A stretch of DNA of 64,000 bases from Punica granatum (lineage: Eukaryota > Streptophyta > Magnoliopsida > Myrtales > Lythraceae), in the NCBI RefSeq assembly GCF_007655135.1, contig NC_045132.1, forward strand, positions 10,788,001-10,852,000, written 5' to 3'. Within the stretch, counting starts at the first letter, position 1, and each line of letters opens with the position of its first letter. Of the stretch, positions 47,301 through 57,730 are shown one piece after another. The notes below the pieces were generated by a model that was not told where the DNA came from, did not search any database, and saw nothing but the letters and a program-made list of their open reading frames with translations. A program made the translations under genes and the position numbers.

Positions 47301-49075
47301 CCAGAGTTGTCGGGTCGACTCGTAGAGTCCTGCAAAAATCACCCAAAACAGAGCACGTCTGGAATTTCGGACCCGACTGGCACAAGTCGGGTCGGACGTC
47401 GCCACGGAGGCTCCCGATGGAATATTTGAGTAAGGCCAACGGCTCCCGACTGCTAACTCACCTCCGGAGGTGGCTGTGGTGGTCGTTTTCCGAAAAGAGT
47501 CCTGGATCGACCTGATCTACAAGAAAACCGTACAAACAGTCAAAAATTTCGACCCGACTGGGCAGTCGGGCTGTTTCTTTTCCTGGGGTTAAACCGACGG
47601 GTTTTTCTTGGATTTCTTGACTACTTGATACCCTAGGGTTGTGTGGGGAGGTGTTTGATGGGTCTTGGTAGCTCAAAACGACTTGGAAAGGCTTGAAACC
47701 CGGTTTGACATTTTTGACCCGAGAAGGACCAAATCTGTCCAGATTTTGTTCAAGGCTGGTTCTATGGCTTAGAGGCTTCATACTTAAAATATAAGCTCAT
47801 AAATGGATAGAGGGGGTCAAAAACATGTGGGATATGAAGTTTGGTAAAATTTGGAATTAAGCCGGATGGATTCCGACTTAAGACTTTGCCCGGTTTTGCT
47901 TGGTTTTGCTTGTTCTTGCTGAGCTGCGATTTTGCTGAACTCTTTGAGAGTTTGAGAGCTTTTGTTTGAGTGAGAGATACTAGAGAGAGAGTGCTTGAAG
48001 GTGAATGATTAAGTTAATGACATTTGGACAATATATAGGAAAGCTTAAATGCAAGATTAGTGAAGAAAAGTGCAATTAGGGCCATGGATTAGTAGAATCC
48101 GAATTTCTTAAGGAAATATCAAGCTCAATCCTCATCCATTGCATTAATGGAGAAGAGATAAGAGCATTGATGGCTTGGATGGGAAGTTGGAGTGTTGAAT
48201 CGGGAATGCTTGGATGTCGATCGGTTACGTGTTCGAGTTCCGTGACTTGAAAGAACGTTGTATCGACAATGTGCGCGAGAAAACGATCCCGATAAGCCCA
48301 AGATTGTCAATTTTCGTGGAAGAATGCTTCGGGTGCGTACGAGGCTCGGAAGCCGTTTTTGCCCGTTCCGGGTGACCGGAGCGAAGTTAACCGTTTCTAA
48401 CAGCATATCTTGTATCTCCATCTCACGTTGGTCATTTTGACATGAATTGTCAGACAATGTGAACAATTGACCCTTAAGCCGGTAATGCTAACGTGGGGCC
48501 GGAGACGTCCTAGGAGGCCGAAACTGGATTTCTCAGTATGATTTCTGAGTTGCTTGGGCACTCCGGAGATTACTGTAATCTCTGTTTGTCGAGATCAGAC
48601 CTCCAAGGACTTGAAAAGTGTATCTGAGACCTCTAAAGCACTGCTCGGGAGGTCTAGATGAGTTGTGTGATTTATTCCGACAATTCAACATTGAGCCTTG
48701 AGAAGGCTAGCATGGTGTAGGGTAGGCGTCCGGCGTCAAGTTTCGGTCAGAAGGACCTCCGGATATGCATTTCCATTGAAAATGACCATTTCTGTTCTTC
48801 GGAGGTTATTCGGGAAACTGAAAAGGGTTTTGCCATCTATTTTGCCCCATTGTGAATGTCCGCTAGAGTTTTCAGGGCAATGCGGTATGAACTTCGTTTG
48901 CCGTAATTCCATCAGACTATGCTCTTCCGAAGAAGGGTATGCTTGTTTTGCCGCTCGGAAGTCATTTGAAGTGTCCGTGTGACTTCCAAGAGACAATCTG
49001 AAGCATTGTTCATGCTCTGTGTGCTGGTGGAGCATGGCCGAATATGACATTTGGAATTAACTTTTCTCCCGGAAA
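44355..49075 (-). mobile_element. 5' LTR of element D (outer end deleted)
   Basis: It runs collinear with the 3' LTR from its 3' end (44355) to a point equal to about 36975 in that LTR, so about 425 bp of the LTR start are missing. It lacks the 147 bp present at 35942-36088 and 10 bp near 48908. At 49075 the sequence changes to the middle of an oppositely oriented LTR, which is a deletion junction rather than a clean insertion end. Confidence 0.9.
48032..48037 (-). promoter_or_regulatory. Putative TATA box of D 5' LTR
   Basis: This is the same TATATA context as at 35774-35779 in the 3' LTR. As it lies in the 5' LTR, it would drive the D genomic RNA, but most of the LTR upstream of it is intact only to 49075. 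Confidence 0.45.
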
Positions 49076-50766
49076 CGCGCGGTCCGATGTAGCATGGACG
49101 TCTGAAAAAGGCTTTTGTGTCTCAACTTGAGTTTTTACCTGATTCCAGGTAACTCATGTCAGGATACAGAAGATTTTTCTAGATCACTTCCGGGCAGATC
49201 GACCAGTTCTTTGGCTTTTTCTGGGTTCTTGCACAACCCTGGACGATCCAGGGAATTGGCCGACACCAGCTACAGGCCGAGGTGGCCCGCACTGCGATGT
49301 TTCCCCTTTTCTGAAAATAATTTTCAAATAAAGGGCAAAATCGTCTTTTCACAATTCAGCGACACCCTTAGGGTTAGCATGACAGAAACACTACAGTACG
49401 GGATAAAAACGGGCTACCTGTTCAGGTGCAGGTTCATCTGCATAGCCTTTTCTTATCTAACTGATGAGTTTCTGTCATCCTAACATAGACTCGGGTAACT
49501 AGAACGGTTATCTCTGTCAGAAAACATGCAAAATGCTGATTAACCTTTCACTCGACTTAACCAAATCCTAGAAAATGGTTAGGCGGAACTCTAGGTTCCA
49601 AATCTATAGTCAAAATACAAGTTTGGATCAATTCAGTGGTAATTTAGTGTCACAACACCAAATCATTGTAAAAGCAATCCATACACACGAAACTTGACTA
49701 CGGACAACCGACATGTCGGGTTCTCAAGCCAAAGCCGAATGCTAAAACATTGGCACACGTTTGTTTGTCTAGGGTAGAATTTGCATGCCAAAATACCCCG
49801 GATTAATAAACTTGCTAATCCACGTACATTCGGTGAATACAAACACATTGTCTGTTATTTACCAGATGCTTGTTATCTTTCCACACCTGTTTGCCATGCG
49901 GGTCGAGCCTGATCCCTAGGCCGAATAATATTAGGGTTCAACACCCTAATCATCGAGCACAGGGTCCAACACCCTAATCATCACTCACAGGGTCCAACGC
50001 CCTATTCAGTGAGAGCGTCCATTGAATTTCAGTTTTTCGGTGTTTCCCTAAATTCACGGTGAATTAGAGTGGAATAATAACCGAACACGAGTCGACTGGA
50101 ATTCGGCCATTTGTAATTTATATTTATTGTTTTCGAGTGCATTGTAAGGATTTTATTTTGTACATTCAATATGTAAGAATCTCAGTTGGCGAGCAAACGG
50201 TCCGAGAGTCGAATCATTCGAATCGGTTTCATGCTTGCCCAAAGGAAAGTAAATCCAAGATCTCGCGGTTCTGGTTCACGTAGGGATTCAACCTCTATGG
50301 TTTGATGAACTGTATCCCAAGATTGTAAACCAATTCTCCGACATATAGATTTACTTCTCTCCCGGCTTCTCAACCAACATCGTTTAATTCATCGAGTTTA
50401 CGGTGTCAAAACGTGCGAGCCGAGCGCAACTTAATCCACGGGGTAAATAATAAAACATGCAAGCCTAGCAAACCAGAGTACCGAAAGGGCGTGCGGGATA
50501 TAGGCCCGCACGTAACATGAACCCCCGAACTCGGACTTTCCGGTTCCGCAAAAATCAATGCCTTAATAACAACTAGGTGTTCCATACCCCTAGACCCCGG
50601 GTAACTTATCCACCCTCGACCTTCGGGTCGTAAAATGATAAGTGGCGACTCATTCTCTCACGCGTGTCCGTCACGCGTCCCCACGAGAAGGTGGACAGTC
50701 CCAAGTCGCGTGATCCAAAAGGGCGCAATGCGGGCCCTGACGAGAGTCCACATTCGGGTCCGTACA
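49076..50766 (+). mobile_element. 5' LTR of element C, 3' part
   Basis: It begins in mid-LTR (it aligns with 33780 downward in the D LTR, reversed) and ends CATTCGGGTCCGTACA at 50766, directly before a PBS. It is oriented opposite to D's LTR beside it. The upstream part of this LTR is either the piece at 30396-32096 or lost in the deletion at 49075/49076. No gene is seen. Confidence 0.85.
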
Positions 50767-50769
50767 GCT

Positions 50770-50787
50770 TGGCGACTCCGCTGGGGA
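50770..50787 (+). promoter_or_regulatory. Primer binding site of C, tRNA-Arg type
   Basis: TGGCGACTCCGCTGGGGA starts three bases after the LTR end. It differs at one base from the PBS of D. Confidence 0.88.
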
Positions 50788-51382
50788 CATACTTAGTGGG
50801 TTCAGGCTCGATTCGTTTGCTTGCTTGCATGTTCATTTACCGCTTTCCGCAATTTTTCGCTTATCTACTTTATGCACATTTATTTTTCTGCACTTGCATT
50901 GCATCATCCTAGTGGAATTCTAAGTACCTCGCCTGAAATCCCACGGGCGCCGATTTAGGAAGCTAGGTTAGTCAGAGGTTCCGAGTAAGGGAACGGGTCG
51001 AGTCGGCTTTGCCACCGAACCGGCCCCCAAAGATCCTCGCTCGATTTCAAGAAATTGACACCCTTGAATCGGGAGCCCCCATCCCTAGTTAGTGGTTGTC
51101 CCAGTAGAACACTGAAACCATGCATAAACAGGGACCGTCATGCTGGACCAAAATTTGCCTTCATGCCGCCAACCGACCCAAAAGTTGAGTCTTTGAGTCG
51201 GCTCGTAGTTTTCTTTTTAGGCGATCCTTTTGTTGTTTTCACTGAATGAGTGTTGTATAATGTAAAGAACTCGTGTTATAGTTTATTTTCTCTGCATTGC
51301 ATGCACATTTTCCTAACAAACTAGGACATTGCATCAGTTTGTTTATAAACATTAAACCAACATCTTTTCCATTTAGGTAAGA
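50788..51382 (+). mobile_element. Leader of element C
   Basis: This stretch is non-coding and matches D (43800-44333 reversed) and, from 50991, Y at 12476 onward. It ends with gtaag directly before the ORF1 start codon at 51383. A short frame at 51055-51249 has no domain. Confidence 0.8.
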
Positions 51383-52215
51383 ATGGATCGATTGCGACCC
51401 TGTCTTAGGCTTGATATCATCATCACGCCATCTGCGGACATTACTCGCCTTTGGAACACATTCCGCCCTGTTGACCGTGCATTCCTCCGGCCATCATAGG
51501 AGACTTGCCATTACTTGCTGATTCTCCCATCGATTGGACCTTGCTCAGAACTGCCATTAGTTTTTGGGACACTCAGCGGGCCGTTTTCAGCTTTCAGGGG
51601 ACAGAGCTAGTTCCTACATAGAGGAATACGCAGCACTCCTTTAGCAGTCTATGTCGATTCACGACATCGTGGTGCCCAACCAGCTTGCCACGATACAGAG
51701 TAGACTAGCCATCCTTTTAGGTCTCCACAATGAAGAAATTCGTCATGAGCTTCAGTATGGAGGGGAGTATAGCATTAGGACTACATGGCTCATAGACTTC
51801 ATACAGGCTCGTGTTCTGAATGCCACTGGAGAGTCCTATCAGCGTGACGCTTGTCACGGGTTCCTTTTGCTCATCTTCGGGACCATGTTGTTCCCGTACT
51901 CGTCGAACCTCATAGACGGGGCACTTGCTCAGGTCATCCTCCAAGTGGTAGGAGGCCATAGTTATGTGGAAGCCGTTTTGGTTGAGACCATTCGGTCTCT
52001 TGACTATGTACGAGAGATTCGACGGGGCAGGATGAGAGGATCCCTACATCTGCTTTAGATTTGGCTTCTAGCACACATCAGGCCGTTTGGCTTGTCCCAT
52101 CCTTTTGCATGTATCACCGACGAGTGCTCACTCATCGCTCGTCTACTCCATGTGTTTCGACTCTCCGACCGTAACTACACCGACTGGACGAGGTTTATGG
52201 AAGAGCTCACCTCAT
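51383..52215 (+). pseudogene. ORF1 of element C, N-terminal part, broken
   Basis: ATG at 51383 opens a frame reading MDRLRPCLRLDIIITPS that shifts near 51496 (stop at 51497 in the old frame) and again near 51620. The longest intact part, about 51621-52215, has TAG stops at 51642 and 52056. Visible motifs are DWTLLRTAISFWDTQRAVF, FSFQGTEL, DACHGFLLLIFGTMLFP and FGLSHPF. This is the extra upstream ORF of Ogre/Tat elements. Its N-terminal part resembles, from memory, the plant mobile-element family listed as DUF7745. Function is unknown. It stops at 52215, where solo LTR E is inserted, and the C-terminal part resumes at 57041. Confidence 0.75.
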
Positions 52216-55200
52216 GTCAGCACCCCATTTTGGCCCACCGGCCTCCTACACAAGAATCCCTGACCAAAGCCCGGGTTACTATTCATCACCCGACGATCAG
52301 AGGCGAACATGCAGGCATAGAGACATAAATTACAGGAGAAAAGCAGGGTGTACTAAAAAGGCAGAGGAGAGCCGTCAAAAGAACAGACAAACAAGGAACC
52401 CCGAAAACAGCGGAGCCGGCACTGTGGCACTATTCATCATCGAATCACTGAAACACAGAAAAGTGCCCAATATGGGACTCTAAAAATCCCTCTCAGTGCC
52501 AAAATGACCAACGACACGTCCGGGCGCGTTCCGGGGGCATCCCGCGTAAGCCGGGACACCCCCGATCTCTCATGGACGCCTTTTCTGACAGGGCCCCAGG
52601 GGCCCGATCCACTGACAAGTAAACGGCACCCCAAAAGGGCCTACAGCCACCCAGGGACTACCGGGTCATGGAACAAGCTTCAGACGACCTTTCGGAACTC
52701 TACAAGGTTTCCCGAAGGACGTTTCAGTGGTAGCAAACGCCTCCCGGTGAATCTTCGAGGCACATCCACAAAAATAGAGATCACAGCGATCCCCGAACGC
52801 CTCAAGACATTCGGGGAACACTGAGAAAGCCCCGGTCACAAGTCCCTAGGTCTTCTTGGGGCAACGGTTTTCGATCGGGGATGATGAGCCAACAATCCCC
52901 CACGAGGCAAAAGGGTCACAGAAACGAACATTAAGATGCACAAAGAGCAATCGGGGACCGGGGACGCTCAACTCCACTCCGAATGTCCGAACAGGGCAAA
53001 ACCGACTCTCGAGGCGCCGAGTCGCCCGAACATTCGTTCACACAACGTATGGTGATATTAGGCTCATTCAAATCCTCTTCGTTCAAGCATTCCAAATCTA
53101 TAAATTAATCGGACATCGGAGATCGGACGCGCGTTCAATCAAGTCTCAAGCTTTTTCCGGCTTTTCTCTTAATCGAATGGGACCCACAGCTCAGCCAAGC
53201 CAAGCCACCAAGCCACAACTCAACCCCAAGCCCCGGCTCAACCCCTCAAGCCGCGGCTCAGCCGCAATTAGCCACGGCTAACTCCCATGGCCGGCGGCTC
53301 AAGGCTCCCTCCACCACAAATTCAAATTTTCCCTCACATCCATCACTCCCATCACTCTTACTCTTGCTTCCCCTACACTCTAAATGACCCAAACCCCATC
53401 CTAATCCCCCTCCAATTTTCGGCAGCCCCCTATTATCCTAAAAATCGCGATTAACTTCCCCTAATTGTCCCGTTAAGCTAGCCTATAAAGTCCCATTCAT
53501 CATTAGACTTAATCACTTCTTCATTCTCATTCTCTCTCAAGCCAATCTCTCTCCAAAAAACCTCCGAAACTCCAGCCCACTCCCTCACCTTCGTCCAGCC
53601 CGTGCCAAGGCCAAAACCGGCCAAAATCACCGGAAAACCACCCGGTATTCCGGTGACCACCCGACCCAACTTAAACCAAAAATCACCAAACTCCCTAGCC
53701 TACATATTTCCCTCCCCCTAAGTCCATTTCCGGGCTTAGATTTCCCATTCGAAGCCTCTAGCATCACGTTTTGGCAGCACGAAGAATCGGGTCCCAAAGC
53801 TACTAACCGAGTGCAACCGTGCCCTAACGACGTGCCATTTCCTCCCACGACTTCGTCGAGTCGTGCCATCACGTTCAAAGGGTTCCTCACAACCCTCACC
53901 CTCCCCCGTGAAGAGGTGGTCAAGATCCGAGGGCCGATCCACAGTGCACAGCCGCCGTTCCACTTGTTTTTCCTTTACAGGGTCCCTTTTCCTTTACCGA
54001 GCTTTCTCTCACGGTTTCAAGCTTGTCTAGGGTTCAGCACGTTCGGGACTACCCACAAACGTCTAGATCCGTCTCTTAGGAGTCCAACGAGCCCGATCCC
54101 GCACCATGCCGTGGCCAGAGCAAGCGTAGCCTCTAACCAAGTCTTGCGACTCCCACGGCCGCTTCCCCGACTCTTTCCCTCATACATCGAGGCTAGGTAA
54201 CATCTCTTTATGACTTATAGAAGCTAGGATCTTCGACTTTTGCTTGTGTGAAACGTTTATATGATTTGAAAGACCCGAATGCATGAAATGTCGTTTTTCC
54301 TTTTAGATCCGGATGTTCCCATGCATGCCATGCATCGTAGCACGTTTATTTTTTATCATTCACGTCCATACGTCGTATTAACATGCATGCATAATGCTAG
54401 AGGGGTCGGATCCGAGAGGAGGAGATCGGCATGGACTCGAAGAGGCCATAGAGCCTCTCGGCCGAGCATCATGAAGGAGGGCCGTGAGCCTCTTCGGCCT
54501 CCTAGGGTCCATGACCCTCTCCTCTTCCCGGATTAGGCCACTTCTATGTGCGGGAAGTCCCTAACCGTGGCTAAGAAATGGTTAAATGAAGGGAATGGCT
54601 CGGCATCTAAGAGAAAGTGGTCTCGGAGGGTTCGGTTGCTCCAAGAGGACCCACGGCCATCCCTTTTGCTACGGGGACCGTGAGGTTCCTTGGGCCACCC
54701 GAAGCCCTAGGGCTCTTTCTCCTTGAGGCCGAGTGATTCCCGTGAGTTATTTTCGAGTTTATCGATAAACGAGCTAATTTCGTCCGTTGATTCCATGAAT
54801 ATGTTATTTTTGAGTGTATCGTATGTTTATTCGTGCAAATAGGGGTCGTGTTGACGTCGATTTGAGGAAATGTGGGTTATATCACGTGCATATTACATGG
54901 TGTATGCGAGGGACGGTTAGGAACAACGTGAAAGATCCACCAAAACTCAAGCCGGGTCAAGGAGTATTCGGCCACTCACCCTTAAGAGGTGGCCGAGCCA
55001 TCCGCGACCTCGTTGGAGTCTCGGTCGGCCTCTCCTTTCTTCCGAAGTCAATCCTTGGAATTGTTCGTAATTACGTTTCCTTTTGATCGTTGTCTATGCG
55101 TTTATTTAGACATGTTAGATCCGGACATCACCCGTCAAAACTGTAACTGCGACACGAAGTAATAAATACCGAAGAACCTCACAAACGGGGTAAACGGGAC

Positions 55201-57043
55201 GTATCATTCGGCTAATTAAATCACTTGGACTAAGTAATTGGGTGAATCGATCATTAATTCGTAAAGGCATCGATGGTTCACGGAACGGCGGGAATGCCCT
55301 TTTCCTTAAAAGATCACAATTTCAAAACACCGAGACACGTAACACGAATAGAATTGACGTCTAACGAGTACTCACGTGCTATGACTCGAGTTCGGGCCCG
55401 ATTTGAGGCGGCTTGAGTCAAGACGCGCGAGTCTTCTTAGACTTCTTCGTGTGACGCGATCTCCAATTTACATGCAGACATTGCAATTTATCATCCAAGG
55501 GCATAATCGTCGTTCCGTGATTCACCGATACCCTAAGCGTTAGGGAGTTGGAAACACCTCGATCTATGGGCGGGAAAGGGCAACCCGATCGGGTGCGAGT
55601 CTCATTCGCATGGCCCATTCCGTTCACTTTCGGTGTTTCTATCTTCCTATCATAGATTCGGTGGTGAACATTTTATTTCAGTTACAAAACATGAAGAACC
55701 GGATTAATCATGTATTTGACTTAATCAAAGATTAGATAATGGATAGGTGGAATGCTAGATTCCAATCTAGAGTCAAAATACGAGTTTGGCTAATTCGGTG
55801 AAACCGTAGTGACACCTAACTGAATAAGAGTTCTAAAACAAGTTCACACACATAATTGGCTTAGAACCATATTCTAGCCCACCATCTATGTTTGCCTAGG
55901 TTAGATACATTGTTTGGTAATCAACCCCGGTTAATAACTGATTAAATCACGTACACTCGACTTAATACACCACTTGTCTGTATTCACCTTTATTCGTCAA
56001 AAGTTGTCTGTTTTTTCATCAGTTTTATCAGTTTTCTTCTGTTTTTCATTTGCTTTTGCTAATTTGTTGCGGTTCGGGTCCGAGCCCATAGGTTACGTGT
56101 TGCACGGGGTCCAACGCCCCAAATCACCGAACACGAGGTCCAACGCCTCCTAACTCACTGAGTGCGTGCAACCCGAGTGCGGAATGGGATCTAGCCTCGA
56201 GTCACCATCATACTCCAAATATGGCCTATGTGGAAGGCAATTTGGATTGGATGTGTGAAACGTGTTTAGATATCACCCGGGAGCTCGATCGGTCCAACGG
56301 TTACAGTGGGAACTAATCGGTTCTCCTGCAAACCGTCGGTTCGATTGGACCCGACCCCCGGCTCCTTGAGCCCGCGTTGCCTTAATTCATTTATCGGTCA
56401 TTCAAAACACACGGTGAGCCGGAGCGGAATATTGGCCCAATGCAAGCCGATCGGGATCCATTTACTTTATTCAGTTGTACTCTGTAATTATTCGAGTGTA
56501 CATTGTGAGGATCTTATTTGTACATCTACTCATTCACTTGTAAGGATTCCCGATCAGCAAGCGAGAGGTCCGAGTGTTGAATCGGTCAAGTTGGTCTATT
56601 AATGCCTAAGAGACGAGTAAGCCCGAATAATCGCGGTTTCGGTTCACGCAAGGAGTCGATCGCTGTGGTTTGACAAACTGTAAACGTTAGGATAGTGAAT
56701 CGATTCCTCGACGCACGAGCCTACTCATCTTATGGATTCTTGACCCAACTTGATCAATTCATCGACTTTATGGTGTCAAAACGGGTGAGTCAAGTGCAAC
56801 TCTAAATCATGCGGTAAATAAATAAAAAGGCAAGCCTAGCAAACTAGAGTACCGAAAGGGCGTGCGGGATATAGGCCCGCATGTAATAGAACCCCCGAAT
56901 TTGGAATTTTCGGTTCCGTGTGACCATTGCCTTAGTATTTAGGTGTACCTTGTACCCCTAGACCCGAGTAACTTGCCGGCCCTCGACCTTCGGGTCGTAA
57001 AATGGCAAGTGGCGACTCCTTCTCACGCGTGTCCGTCGCGCGT
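52216..57043 (+). mobile_element. Solo LTR E inserted in ORF1, 3' end deleted
   Basis: It starts TGTCAGCACCCC inside the ORF1 reading frame and follows the GTGCGCACA-type LTR family (A, B) for 4828 bp. It stops about 105 bp short of the family's 3' end. The bases just before it, cctca (52211-52215), would be the target duplication; the right copy is lost. ORF1 resumes at about 57041, where the LTR cgt(c/t)cccgg and ORF1 ttcccgg overlap, so the deletion could have used this short homology. No gene is seen within. Confidence 0.85.
53484..53489 (+). promoter_or_regulatory. Putative TATA box of LTR E
   Basis: TATAAA lies 1268 bp into the LTR, preceded by gctagcc and followed by attctctctcaagcc, as in LTR A. 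Confidence 0.5.
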
Positions 57044-57423
57044 TCCCGGAGCATCCCACTGACGAGGAACGAGCTTTCTCAACTACTGCAGCGTATGTGA
57101 TGCAGTTCCATCCGTATGGATTCACACCTGTTCGTCGGCTACGCATACCACAGATGTTGCAGACACCGCAGGCAGACATTCCAGACGCAGAGAGCTCAAT
57201 CCAAGGAGCCATGCACACAGAGCTGCAAGTCATTAGAGCAGAGCGAGATCGACTCCGCTGCGAACTTGTGGATATTCGTGCAGAACTCACTGATCACAGG
57301 GAGCTTCAGAGCGAGTTGGCTCAAACTCGTGCACGCATAGTGAGCCAAGACAGGGAGATAGCACGTTTGAGCGCTACGCTGGACCGAGCGCGGGCAAGAG
57401 CGCGCAGGATCTCCCATCCTTAG
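57041..57423 (+). pseudogene. ORF1 of element C, C-terminal part
   Basis: It resumes in frame with FPEHPTDEERAF and stays open to a TAG at 57421-57423. The last 70 residues (57205-57415) are rich in Glu, Arg, Leu and Ala with heptad-like spacing (ELQVIRAERDRLRCELVDI and following), which is a probable coiled coil. A central part of ORF1 between the two fragments seems to be missing. That follows from the deletion of the LTR 3' end at the junction and from a recalled family length. The spacer after it leads to gag. Confidence 0.75.
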
Positions 57424-57730
57424 GTTCAGTTGCTGAGCGTTTTTTGCCCATATAGGACCCGCGTAGCGCTCACTCAGCTACGGGTTGTAATAGTTGTCGG
57501 TTTAATGTTTATGTTTCCTTTTAAAAAACAGACTGTCTTTGTAAATTATGGAACGTGAATCGAACTGATGTAATGGCATTAGTGTTTTCAAACTCATGCA
57601 TCTCATGCAATCATACACTGTCATTTATATTTTGAAGATAGCCAACACACAACAATTATACTCATACAGTTGTACATATAGGTACTAACAACTGGCGTCG
57701 CATCGATATCCTACTCGTGCACGCGGAAGA
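57424..57730 (+). mobile_element. Spacer between ORF1 and gag of C
   Basis: AT-rich and non-coding. The part 57495-57600 (ggtttaatgttt ... tttgtaaatta ... aatggcattag) matches the D leader at 43690-43797 reversed. In D this sequence is joined directly to the pre-ORF1 leader. Confidence 0.75.

Larger units (their letters stand above)
32097..49075 (-). mobile_element. LARD-like non-autonomous LTR retrotransposon D
   Basis: Read on the minus strand, D has a 5' LTR (49075-44355, its start truncated), PBS (44351-44334), leader, 112-bp duplication, leader minisatellite (42835-42190), non-coding interior, 125-bp minisatellite (39370-37800), polypurine tract (37415-37402) and a complete 3' LTR (37401-32097). 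The total is about 17 kb. The LTRs are more than 95% identical by eye, so the insertion is fairly young. The interior of about 7 kb has no gag or pol frame, so D resembles the class of large retrotransposon derivatives. It shares LTR, PBS and leader with the coding element C, its likely helper type. Confidence 0.88.
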
